A stretch of DNA of 64,000 nt from an uncultured bacterium (GTDB taxonomy: Bacteria > Verrucomicrobiota > Kiritimatiellia > CAIVKH01), in the NCBI GenBank assembly GCA_903906425.1, contig CAIVKH010000279.1, positions 50,329 through 114,328 on the forward strand, written 5' to 3'. The notes under the pieces are model-generated. The model was not told the origin of the DNA, did not search any database, and saw only the letters and a program-made list of their open reading frames with translations. The position numbers were made by a program, and so were the translations under genes. The stretch's first letter is position 1. The number at the start of each line of letters is the position of its first letter. Shown one piece after another: positions 9,716-16,837 of the stretch.

Positions 9716-10945
9716 ATGAAAGTATGGATGGTTCTGCTGGCGGCGGCGGCGGCGCTGACGGTGCGCGCGACTGAAAAAGGAACGTTCGGCTACGACGCGG
9801 AGTTCGTGGCGAAGCACGCGAAGACAATCGTGCTGAAGAGCGAGGACGCGCGCGTGCTGCTGGTGCCGGATTATCAGGGCCGCGTGATGACGAGCACGGC
9901 GGGCGGCGACGCGGGGCCGAGCTACGGATTCCTGAAATATCAGGTCATCGAGGCGGGCCTCCTCACGCCCGAACAGCGGAAGGGCAAACTCGAAGATCAT
10001 ATTTATGTCTTCGGCGGCGAGGAGCGTTTCTGGATGGGGCCGGAAGGCGGGCAGTTCGCCATCTTCTTTGCGAAGGGCGCGGAGTTCAAATTCGACGACT
10101 GGCACACGCCCGCGGTGATTGATTCCGAACCGTTCGATCTCGTTTCATCGTCGGACACGGAGGCGAAGTTCGCGAAGATTTTCGCGCTGAAAAATTACAG
10201 CGGCACGGAATTCTACGGCAAGGTCGAGCGCACGGTGAAGCTGATGGGCGTGTCGGAATCCGCCGCCGCGATGGGCATCTCCCTCGGCGTTGGCGCAAAG
10301 TCCGTCGGCTATGAAACGGAGAACAAGCTGACGAACGAGGGCAGGGATCCGTGGACGCCGGAGAAGGGCTTGCTCTCGATCTGGCTGCTCGGTATGTACA
10401 ATCCCGCGCCGCACACCACCATCGTCATTCCGTTCAAGGCGGGCGATGACGAGGCGCTCGGCCCGAAGGTCAACGACGCATATTTCGGCAAGGTCCCGGC
10501 GGAATATCTCGTCGTGAAAGACAATGTGCTGCTCTTCAAAGGCGACGGCACGCGCCGCGGGAAAATCGGAATCAGTCCCAAGCGCTCACTCGGCCTCGCG
10601 GGCAGCTACGACGCGGACACGAAGACGCTCACGATCGTCACCTACAACGTGCAGGACGCGCCGAACGGCTTCGTGAATTCGATGTGGGAAATGCAGAAGG
10701 AGCCGTACGCTGGCGACGTGCTGAATTCGTACAACGACGGATCGCCCGGCGAAGGCAAGCCGCCGCTCGGCCCGTTCTACGAAATCGAAACCTCGTCGCC
10801 CGCCGCCGCGCTGAAGCCCGGCGAAACGATGACGCACATTTCGCGGACGATCCACATCCAGGGCAGCGAGGCCAACCTCGACGAGATCGCGCAAAGGAAA
10901 TTCGGCGTGAGCCTCAATGAAATCGCCGGCACGTTTGCGAAATAG
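9716..10945 (+). CDS. Exported protein, tentatively DUF6786-type (mutarotase-like fold)
   Basis: The 409-aa product starts with a signal peptide (MKVWMVLLAAAAALTVRA) and has a strong Shine-Dalgarno AGGAGAG 6 nt before the ATG. The body resembles secreted beta-sandwich proteins annotated DUF6786 and related to galactose-mutarotase-like folds, for example VLLVPDYQGRVMTSTAGG, GGEERFWMGPEGGQF and LLSIWLLGMYNP. That family call is from memory of such proteins and is tentative. No catalytic residues are assigned. The gene converges on the peptidase-like gene with only 2 bp between stops, and no terminator hairpin is visible between them. Confidence 0.7.
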   Translation: MKVWMVLLAAAAALTVRATEKGTFGYDAEFVAKHAKTIVLKSEDARVLLVPDYQGRVMTSTAGGDAGPSYGFLKYQVIEAGLLTPEQRKGKLEDHIYVFGGEERFWMGPEGGQFAIFFAKGAEFKFDDWHTPAVIDSEPFDLVSSSDTEAKFAKIFALKNYSGTEFYGKVERTVKLMGVSESAAAMGISLGVGAKSVGYETENKLTNEGRDPWTPEKGLLSIWLLGMYNPAPHTTIVIPFKAGDDEALGPKVNDAYFGKVPAEYLVVKDNVLLFKGDGTRRGKIGISPKRSLGLAGSYDADTKTLTIVTYNVQDAPNGFVNSMWEMQKEPYAGDVLNSYNDGSPGEGKPPLGPFYEIETSSPAAALKPGETMTHISRTIHIQGSEANLDEIAQRKFGVSLNEIAGTFAK

Positions 10946-10947
10946 GA

Positions 10948-12618
10948 TCAGCGCGTTTCGGTCTTCTGCGCGAAGAGGTCGTATTTGCGCGCCTCGCCGC
11001 GGCGGTTGCTGGATTTCCAGAACGCGTTGAGCGATTCGTGAAGCGCGTTCATATCCACGCCCTCGAAACATTTTTCGGCGGCCTTTTTGCCGTCGTTCGT
11101 CTCGGCCAGCGCCGCGCGATATTTTTCCGCGAGGCCGGCCCATGGGCGGTCTTTTTCGAGCGGCGCGCCCTTGCGCAGGAAATAGCAGAGCGCCCATGAC
11201 CGCGCGTAGTTCCACTTGCGGTCTTCCTCGGAATTCTTCTTTTCGGAATAGAACGCCGCGTGGTCCATCGGCAGCAGGTCGTCAATCTTCAGCGGGCCTT
11301 TCTTCATGTGCTCGGCCAGTTGCTCGGCGTAGCGCGGGACCTCGTCAATCTTCACGCCGTACGGCGTAAACTCGATGCCCTCCATCACCGTCGCATGGCC
11401 CTCGTTGTACCACACGGCCGCATCCGCGCGGCTGAACGCATAGCTTAGATATTGGTGGAAGCCCTCGTGATAAAGCGTCTCTCGCAGCCACGCGTTCTTC
11501 TGTTTGATGTCGCCCCATTCCTGCGGGCGGATCACCAGCTCGCCGCGGCCCGGATCCCAATAGCCGCCGCTCCATTTCATGTTCGGCGCCACATAGCGCT
11601 CGTAGCTCTGCGTATCGCCGAAGAAGCGGATGATGCTGGCCGCATCGAGCATCTTGCCGGGCGGCACGACGCGCGAATAGGCCGAGCGCAGATATTCAAT
11701 CTGCTTCTGCATTTCTTTCACGACGACGGCCTTTCCGGACGGCAGATCCGTGATGATGATGTAGTTCGTCGTCTCGACATACCACCAGCCCTTCATCCCC
11801 TTCACGCTGTCCAGCGCCGACTGCCGGCTGGCCAGAAAAGCAGCCGAATGATTGCCCGCAGCGCTGGCGGCCTGTCCCGGCATCGTGGACAACGCCTTCG
11901 GGCCCGAACTCCGGCCGGCGACACTCATCTGCGGCTGGATGGACGAAAGGAACTCGCGCTCGATTTGCTTCGACAGCATCGCCGTGTCCATGGACGAGGG
12001 CACCGTGAAGATCGCCAGAAGCCAGCGGTTCGTATCGGCCGCCGCACCGCCGGCGCGGAACCGGAACGCGTAGCCGATGTGAAGAGCGTTGCTGGCCGGC
12101 GCGGTCATCGTCCGGACATCTGCCATGCTCATCGGCAGCGGAGTCACGGTCTGCGGCTGCGTGCCTGGCTTTGCGCCGAGCATGTCCGCCATCCATTGTC
12201 CGACATTTTCCGTCGTGACCGCTGCGGCGCGATCCACGCCCTTGTCGAATTCCTCGCGCGTGACGCCTCTCTTGTCGAGCGCCGCCGGCATCACCTTGTG
12301 CGCCAGCGCCAGTGCGATCGTGTCCCCTTCACGGTTGGCCCAGCGGCCGAGATATTCCCCGGCGAACCAAAGCTGATACGGATTGTAAACCGATTCGGTC
12401 CGCCCGTCCGACCACGTGCGCGTCCCCGTGTCCGGCGGCGGCAGCGGCTGCGGCTGCCCGCCCTGGAGATTCGCGCAGCGGAAACCGCCCGCCTCCGAAT
12501 TGATGCTGCCGGCGAACATGATCTTGTGATTCTTCGTGGCGGCGAATGCCGCGTGAGCGGCGAGAATCAAAACCGCCCCCATCATCCATCCACAACGCCG
12601 TGAAACGTGAGCCTTCAT
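10948..12618 (-). CDS. Exported putative zinc metallopeptidase (gluzincin-like, DUF1570-type)
   Basis: The 556-aa protein has a signal peptide (RRCGWMMGAVLILAAHAAFA). In the C-terminal third, ETLYHEGFHQYLSYAF contains an HExxH zinc motif, and about 20 residues later WYNEGHATVMEG supplies a Glu that could be the third ligand, the gluzincin arrangement. DUF1570-type proteins of Planctomycetes and Verrucomicrobia share this HExxHQ pattern. The N-terminal half is of unknown function. The start at 12618 (MKAHVSRR) was chosen because it directly precedes the signal peptide; 12627 is the close alternative. Peptidase activity is inferred from the motif only. Confidence 0.75.
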   Translation of the reverse strand: MKAHVSRRCGWMMGAVLILAAHAAFAATKNHKIMFAGSINSEAGGFRCANLQGGQPQPLPPPDTGTRTWSDGRTESVYNPYQLWFAGEYLGRWANREGDTIALALAHKVMPAALDKRGVTREEFDKGVDRAAAVTTENVGQWMADMLGAKPGTQPQTVTPLPMSMADVRTMTAPASNALHIGYAFRFRAGGAAADTNRWLLAIFTVPSSMDTAMLSKQIEREFLSSIQPQMSVAGRSSGPKALSTMPGQAASAAGNHSAAFLASRQSALDSVKGMKGWWYVETTNYIIITDLPSGKAVVVKEMQKQIEYLRSAYSRVVPPGKMLDAASIIRFFGDTQSYERYVAPNMKWSGGYWDPGRGELVIRPQEWGDIKQKNAWLRETLYHEGFHQYLSYAFSRADAAVWYNEGHATVMEGIEFTPYGVKIDEVPRYAEQLAEHMKKGPLKIDDLLPMDHAAFYSEKKNSEEDRKWNYARSWALCYFLRKGAPLEKDRPWAGLAEKYRAALAETNDGKKAAEKCFEGVDMNALHESLNAFWKSSNRRGEARKYDLFAQKTETR

Positions 12619-12765
12619 AATTTCCATCCGAGTCCCTGCAAAAAGTATCGCGCAACTTAGCGCACCCGAAACGTCCGGCACAAGCCTGCGCGCCCGCCTG
12701 CGCCGCCCGCCCGGCCCGACGACTTAGCTTGACCCTGCCGGAAAATTCGGCGACTTCTGTCGCCC

Positions 12766-13281
12766 ATGAAACTCAGTCCGCGGGCCGAAAAATTCATCCT
12801 TCACTGGGGCGAGATGGGCGCGCGATGGGGCATCAACCGCACCGTCGCGCAGGTTCACGCGCTGCTATACCTCTCGCCCAAGCCGCTCAACGCCGAGGAA
12901 ATTTCCGAAACACTTTCCGTCGCCCGCTCCAACGTCAGCAACAGCCTGCGCGAACTGCAAAACTGGGGCCTCGCCAAAAACGTCCACGTCCTCGGCGACC
13001 GCCGCGACCACTTCGAAACGCTCAAGGACGTCTGGGCCATGTTCCAGATCATCCTCCGCGAGCGCAAACGCCGCGAAGTCGATCCCACCCTCACCCTCCT
13101 GCGCGAAGCCCTCGCCGAAAAACCCGTGGACGACGCCGACAAGGCTGCCCAGCAAAAGATGAAGACCCTGCTGGACTTCTTCGAAACCACCTCCGCCTGC
13201 TACGACCAGCTCGGCGACTTCTCCCCCAACACCCTCAAGCAGCTCGCCGGCCTCGCCCGTAAACTCGGCGGCGGCCGCTGA
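12766..13281 (+). CDS. GbsR/MarR-family transcriptional regulator
   Basis: The 171-aa protein has a winged-helix domain at about residues 28-75 (HALLYLSPKPLNAEEISETL, then VARSNVSNSLRELQNWGL as recognition helix) and a helical C-terminus. The segment VHVLGDRRDHFETLKDVWAM is characteristic of GbsR-type regulators, which respond to choline or other small ligands in Bacillus. The ligand here is unknown. It lies 150 bp upstream of the HMG-CoA reductase gene in the same direction with a palindrome pair between them, so it could regulate the mevalonate genes. That is inference from position. Confidence 0.88.
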   Translation: MKLSPRAEKFILHWGEMGARWGINRTVAQVHALLYLSPKPLNAEEISETLSVARSNVSNSLRELQNWGLAKNVHVLGDRRDHFETLKDVWAMFQIILRERKRREVDPTLTLLREALAEKPVDDADKAAQQKMKTLLDFFETTSACYDQLGDFSPNTLKQLAGLARKLGGGR

Positions 13282-13295
13282 CCCCCGCCGCAACT

Positions 13296-13342
13296 TTCCA
13301 ATCATTGGAAAACGCGCCCGCGCAAACTTCCAATCATTGGAA
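13296..13342. repeat. Paired 15-bp palindromes, locus 5
   Basis: TTCCAATCATTGGAA at 13296-13310 and 13328-13342, 32 bp apart, between the GbsR-type regulator and HMG-CoA reductase. Confidence 0.95.
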
Positions 13343-13431
13343 CTTTTCGTTTGTAGTTCCGGCTTCAGCCGGTCTTCCGTTCGCCATTCTGCTTGCGCCG
13401 CGCCCGCCACTTCGCCGATTCTGGCGGCCAC

Positions 13432-14571
13432 ATGAAAACCGACGCGCAGACCTTCGCGACCGTCCCGATGAAAAACATCGGCCCGGTCAAAATCATCGGC
13501 CCCGAAATGGACGACGAAGTCATGGTCCCGCTCGCGACCTACGAATCGCCGCTGTGGCCGTCCGTCGAGCGCGGCGCGCGCGTCGCCCGCGTCAGCGGCG
13601 GCATCCGCTGCGTCGTCGTTGACGAACGCATGACCCGCTCGATCCTGCTCGAAGCCCCCACCGCTGTCGAAGCCGTCATGATCGCCGACGCGCTCAAAGC
13701 CCATCACGACGAAGTGCAAGCCGTCGTCGCGACCACCAGCCGCTTCGCCGAACTGCTCGACATCCACACGCAGATCGTCGGCAACCTGCTTTTCGTCCGC
13801 CTCGAATTTTCCACCGGCGACGCCTCCGGTCACAACATGGTGACGAAAGCCGCCGATGCGATCATGACGTGGACGCTCCAGAAATGGCCGTCGCTCAAAT
13901 ACGTTTCGATCTCGGGAAATTACTGCTGCGACAAAAAAGCCTCCGCCGTGAACGGAATCCTCGGTCGCGGCAAATACGTCGTCGCCGAACTCGTCATCCC
14001 CGGCAAACTCTGCTCGCGCTACCTCAAGACCACGCCCGAAAAGATCGCCGAGCTGAACGTAAAGAAAAACCTCATCGGCTCCGTTCTTGCTGGCAGCACG
14101 CGCAGCGCCAACGCCCACTTCGCCAACATGCTTCTCGCCGTCTATCTCGCCACCGGCCAGGACGCCGCCAACATCGTCGAAGGCTCGCAAGGCTTCGTCC
14201 ACGCCGAACCGCGCACTGGGAGCGGCGACGTCCCGTCGCCGGCACTGGGAGCGGCGGCGTCCACGCCGCCGGATGACGAACAGCGGGCGGCGGGACGCCG
14301 CCCCTCCCAGTATTCCGATTTATATTTCTCCTGCACGCTCCCGAACATCATCGTCGGCACCGTCGGCAACGGGAAGGACCTGCCCTTCGTACAGGAAAAC
14401 ATGAAACTCCTCGGCTGCGCCGAGCCGCGCGACCCGGGCAAAAACGCCCGCCGCCTCGCCGTCATCACCGCCGCCACCGTCCTCTGCGGCGAACTCTCGC
14501 TCCTCGCCGCGCTCACGAATCCCGGCGAACTCATGGCCGCGCATGTGAGGTTGGAACGCAAAAAGGAATGA
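13432..14571 (+). CDS. mvaA: Hydroxymethylglutaryl-CoA reductase, class I-like, with in-frame repeat insertion
   Basis: The 379-aa enzyme makes mevalonate from HMG-CoA with NAD(P)H, the committed step of the mevalonate pathway. Catalytic elements are Glu38 in LATYESPL, the DASGHNM motif, Lys in CCDKKASAVNGILGRGK, Asp in ATGQDAANIVE and the C-terminal His in MAAHVRLER. The sequence is closer to class I (SAVNGILGRGKYVVAE, GTVGNG) than class II. Between FVHAEP and DLYFSCTLPNI lie about 33 extra residues encoded by a palindromic insertion (see 14215-14311). The insert falls between GQDAAN and GTVGNG in the catalytic domain. The start at 13432 follows GGCGG weakly; 13393 is possible. The 3' end is partly duplicated twice downstream. 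Confidence 0.93.
   Translation: MKTDAQTFATVPMKNIGPVKIIGPEMDDEVMVPLATYESPLWPSVERGARVARVSGGIRCVVVDERMTRSILLEAPTAVEAVMIADALKAHHDEVQAVVATTSRFAELLDIHTQIVGNLLFVRLEFSTGDASGHNMVTKAADAIMTWTLQKWPSLKYVSISGNYCCDKKASAVNGILGRGKYVVAELVIPGKLCSRYLKTTPEKIAELNVKKNLIGSVLAGSTRSANAHFANMLLAVYLATGQDAANIVEGSQGFVHAEPRTGSGDVPSPALGAAASTPPDDEQRAAGRRPSQYSDLYFSCTLPNIIVGTVGNGKDLPFVQENMKLLGCAEPRDPGKNARRLAVITAATVLCGELSLLAALTNPGELMAAHVRLERKKE
14215..14311. repeat. 97-bp inverted-repeat element inserted inside HMG-CoA reductase
   Basis: The outer 21 bases form near-perfect inverted repeats: ACTGGGAGCGGCGACGTCCC at the left, and a right end whose complement matches it at 19 of 21 positions. The first 30 bases are repeated in tandem with small changes (from 14215 and from 14243), each copy able to form a GC-rich hairpin. 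It is read in frame as part of the HMG-CoA reductase, adding Gly/Pro/Ala-rich residues between FVHAEP and SDLYFS. Similar palindromes spread through coding genes are known in other bacteria (Rickettsia palindromic elements); homology to those is not claimed. Confidence 0.85.
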
Positions 14572-14574
14572 TGA

Positions 14575-14856
14575 ATGTTCGAGAGCGTTCTGGTTGAACT
14601 GCGGGAAAAAATTCGCGGACGTCTCTACGTCGTGACCTATCACGCGCGCATGGAAATGCTGGACGATCTGCTGACGACGGATGACCTCGAACTTGCCGTT
14701 CTCAACGGCGTTGTTCTGGAGCATCAGAAAGATCGCGTGACGGGCGAATCGAAATACCGGATTCGCGGAATGGCGGCGGACGGGCGGCCGGTTGAAGTAA
14801 TTGCAAAAACAGGCCTCACCGGTAAAGTGGTGTTCGTGACAGCATACGCATTATGA
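14575..14856 (+). CDS. DUF4258 domain protein, probable toxin-like partner
   Basis: The 93-aa product (MFESVLVELREKIRGRLYVV) has the DUF4258 pattern: YHARMEMLDDLLTTDDLELA early, EHQKDRVTGESKYRIRGMAA in the middle and GKVVFVTAYAL at the end. DUF4258 proteins share the small RelE/MqsR-like layout and often sit beside YgiT-type zinc-finger proteins, as here. This suggests a toxin-antitoxin-like pair with an RNase-type toxin, but activity is unproven. It starts 3 nt after the HMG-CoA reductase stop and overlaps the next gene by 4 bp (ATGA). Confidence 0.85.
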   Translation: MFESVLVELREKIRGRLYVVTYHARMEMLDDLLTTDDLELAVLNGVVLEHQKDRVTGESKYRIRGMAADGRPVEVIAKTGLTGKVVFVTAYAL

Positions 14857-15101
14857 AAAACGAAGAATCAACAACGGTATGCGATATTTGCGGTCAGCCC
14901 GGCGCGCGCGTCCGTCATGTCAGCGAAGCACACGGCAGTGGTGCGGACATGCTTGTGATTGACCACATCCCGATGGTGAGCTGCCCGCACTGCGGCGAAA
15001 GTTATTTCACTGCTGAAACGCTCCGCGAAATCGAAAACCTCAAACGCAACCGCCACTCGCTCGCTGTCGAACGCCCCGTTGAAGTCCTGTCCTATCACTG
15101 A
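14853..15101 (+). CDS. YgiT-type zinc-finger protein, probable antitoxin-like partner
   Basis: The 82-aa protein carries two CxxC knuckles, CDICGQPG (near residue 10) and CPHCGESYFT (near residue 44), the zinc-binding N-terminal half of MqsA/YgiT antitoxins. The C-terminal HTH DNA-binding domain of MqsA is absent; the protein ends after a short helix (ETLREIENLKRNRHSLAVER). Coupled by ATGA to the DUF4258 gene, it would be the antitoxin of the pair. Without an HTH it probably cannot autoregulate in the MqsA way. Function is inferred from domain and context. Confidence 0.83.
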   Translation: MKNEESTTVCDICGQPGARVRHVSEAHGSGADMLVIDHIPMVSCPHCGESYFTAETLREIENLKRNRHSLAVERPVEVLSYH

Positions 15102-15145
15102 CCGCAGGACAATTTGGAATCACCGTTGATAATCTACAGAAAACT

Positions 15146-15194
15146 CGGCGACGGCATGGCCGCGCATGTGAGGCTGGAGCGGAAGTCGAAATGA
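15146..15194 (+). pseudogene. Second copy of the 3' end of HMG-CoA reductase (49 bp)
   Basis: This 49-bp stretch aligns without gaps to the last 49 bp of the reductase gene (14523-14571), with 39 identities including a 19-bp exact block CATGGCCGCGCATGTGAGG. It translates as GDGMAAHVRLERKSK-stop against GELMAAHVRLERKKE-stop in the intact gene. Most differences before the last residues are synonymous, so this is a diverged homologous gene end rather than a fresh local duplication. Confidence 0.85.
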
Positions 15195-15228
15195 TTTCAA
15201 TTTCCAAAAAGTTGTTCGCGATTTCCCC

Positions 15229-15469
15229 ACCCCAACGGGGTGCCAAGCCTCCAGCCCAGGGTTGCCCGATTCGTATCGGGCTACCCTGGGAACGCAACGC
15301 AAACAAAAATCTTCTTCCTCTGATTTCAACCCGGAAAGGGTTGAAGCCGCGTGCAAATTTTTCGCGGGCCGCAACCCCTTCAGGGTTGAATTTTTCACGC
15401 GCAACTTTTCCCAGGGTAGGCTCGAAGACTCGCCAACCCTGGGCTGAAGGCTGCCAACCCCGTTGGGGT
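15229..15469. repeat. Nested long inverted repeat (about 240 bp)
   Basis: Outer arms of about 36 bp (15229-15264 and 15434-15469) are complementary around ACCCCAACGGGGT and GCCCAGGGTTG. Inside lie a second arm pair (TACCCTGGGAA near 15282 and TTCCCAGGGTA near 15409). The centre holds two hairpins, TTCAACCC/GGGTTGAA at 15325-15345 and CAACCC/GGGTTG at 15372-15387. Open frames across it are low-complexity and not gene-like. It can form one long branched hairpin as RNA or single-stranded DNA. Confidence 0.85.
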
Positions 15470-15485
15470 AAAACGGCACCGCAAC

Positions 15486-15532
15486 TTCCAATCGATGGAA
15501 GACATCGTGACGCAAGTTTCCAATCCTCGGAA
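15486..15532. repeat. Degenerate palindrome pair, locus 6
   Basis: TTCCAATCGATGGAA (15486-15500) and TTCCAATCCTCGGAA (15518-15532) keep the 32-bp spacing but have mutated centres. The second copy abuts the third HMG-CoA reductase 3'-end copy. Confidence 0.8.
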
Positions 15533-15601
15533 GCCGCGCTCACGAATCCCGGCGAACTCATGGCCGCGCATGTGCGATTGGAACGGAATTCGAAAAGTGA
15601 C
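15533..15601 (+). pseudogene. Third copy of the 3' end of HMG-CoA reductase
   Basis: Bases 15533-15574 are identical over 42 bp to 14506-14547 in the intact reductase gene, coding ALTNPGELMAAHV; the next codons still give RLER by different bases (CGA TTG GAA CGG). The reading frame then runs on past the native stop position as NSKSDREAG. It marks the right boundary of the inserted segment that begins after the intact gene. Confidence 0.88.
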
Positions 15602-15633
15602 CGAGAAGCCGGAATACGAAGAAGGATGGCCCA

Positions 15634-16155
15634 ATGATCGAAAAACCGGAAATAGACAGTACAAAGATGGGTCGTTTTCTAGCTCGCAGGGGCACTCTGA
15701 TAATAAAAGAAACACGCCCCATCGGACGGTTCTTCACAACACACGAAGATGTGATCCAAGTTCACACAATGATCATAGCTCTCGGCAATGAGACAAATCG
15801 CCAAATGATATTCGGTGTAAAAATCGAACATATGGACCAAGAGGACAAAATCCTTTGTTCAGTGTTAATTGATTTCGACGAGTTAGACGAACTCTTGGGG
15901 GCCTTAGACTTAATCCAATCAACTGCCGCCGATCTAATGGACCTTCAACGCGACTATACAGAATGTGAATATGTAACAAAAGATGTGGCAAGGTTTGGCT
16001 TCTATCAGAACAAGCAAGAGCAACAGGGTTATCTCTCCCTCGTGCCGGGTGGTGACTCAATATTTGTCGCAGTCGATGATTTTGGAATGCTAGGGAAGTT
16101 GATGGCGATGGCGCAATCTCACTTGGTTTCATGTGGTGCCAGCAATGAGAGCTAG
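15634..16155 (+). CDS. Orphan hypothetical protein in low-GC island
   Basis: I do not recognise this 173-aa product (MIEKPEIDSTKMGRFLARRG). It is soluble, acidic, with a helical middle (IDFDELDELLGALDLIQSTA) and no signal or membrane segment. An AAGGA sequence lies 8 nt before the ATG. The base composition is clearly more AT-rich than the flanking mevalonate genes, and the gene lies directly behind a duplicated reductase 3' end, so it is probably recently acquired cargo. Function unknown. Confidence 0.75.
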   Translation: MIEKPEIDSTKMGRFLARRGTLIIKETRPIGRFFTTHEDVIQVHTMIIALGNETNRQMIFGVKIEHMDQEDKILCSVLIDFDELDELLGALDLIQSTAADLMDLQRDYTECEYVTKDVARFGFYQNKQEQQGYLSLVPGGDSIFVAVDDFGMLGKLMAMAQSHLVSCGASNES

Positions 16156-16251
16156 TCATTTGGACTTATCAATAGTGAGCCAAAAAACATTTGAAGAAAT
16201 AATTTCACATTTTTGATTTCATGTGTAATTCCATGTGAAGGATGAATAAAT

Positions 16252-16464
16252 ATGAGAAGAGAAATATACAAAATTGACGACGTAACCTATGAAATCCAAG
16301 TAGAGCGTGAGGAAGGTGCATATTGGGGTTGCTGGACTTGTCTTGCCTGTGAAGCTGAGCGAGGAAGTTCCAGTAAACGCTGTTCTTCGCAAGATGAAGC
16401 AATCTTGGCAGCGAAGACAAATCTCGGAGGGCATCACGGCACAATTCACAGGAGAGCGCGTTAA
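16252..16464 (+). CDS. Small orphan protein with a Cys cluster
   Basis: The 70-aa product (MRREIYKIDDVTYEIQVERE) has a central WGCWTCLACEAERG with three Cys and another Cys later (SSKRCSSQ), possibly metal-binding. AAGGA lies 9 nt upstream of the ATG. It is AT-rich at its start, on the same strand about 100 bp after the preceding orphan gene. The upstream gap contains TTCACAT/ATGTGAA inverted half-sites (about 16205-16240) that might be a promoter-region operator. Function unknown. Confidence 0.6.
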   Translation: MRREIYKIDDVTYEIQVEREEGAYWGCWTCLACEAERGSSSKRCSSQDEAILAAKTNLGGHHGTIHRRAR

Positions 16465-16620
16465 GAGCAGTTGCCGAAACAAAGAGAGATTGAGTTCTGG
16501 CTCGAAATGGAGGTTTTCACTCATCTGAAACCTCCACGCGCGCCCCAAGCCGCCTCGACGTTTCACCCATCCGCCTCATCCGCGAAGACTGCGGGACGGG
16601 CCGGCTGGTGACTGCGGCGG

Positions 16621-16795
16621 CCTGAAGGGCCGGACGTTGACAGCCCGGGGCAACGCCCGGGTATGGGAGAGAAAACATTTTTCATGAGCCCTGAAGGGGC
16701 GAAATGGTTCCGCCCTTTCAGGGCTTACGAATTCTTCGTTGCGACGTTTCCCGGGCCGCCGGCCCGGGCTATCAACGTGCGCCCCTTCGGGGCTT
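16621..16795. repeat. Nested inverted repeats (about 175 bp)
   Basis: Outer arms around ACGTTGACAGCCCGGG (left) and CCCGGGCTATCAACGT (right) enclose three strong hairpins: CCCGGG/GCCCGGG near 16643-16661, AGCCCTGAAGGGGCG with its complement at 16687-16726, and CCCGGGCC/GGCCCGGG near 16750-16769; GCCCCTTCGGGGC follows. It is comparable in design but not in sequence to 15229-15469. The stretch 16465-16837 contains no convincing gene. Confidence 0.82.
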
Positions 16796-16837
16796 CTGAC
16801 CTCTGCGCCTTTTGCGCCTCTTTGCGGCCTTCTGTTT

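Noticed and set aside
12865..14202. A 445-codon antisense frame over the GbsR-type regulator and HMG-CoA reductase
   Set aside because: Asp/Gly/Glu-rich mirror frame without motifs; both plus-strand genes are certain.
15191..15637. A 148-codon frame across the nested palindrome and third reductase end
   Set aside because: It consists of translated inverted repeats and a duplicated gene end; not a plausible gene.
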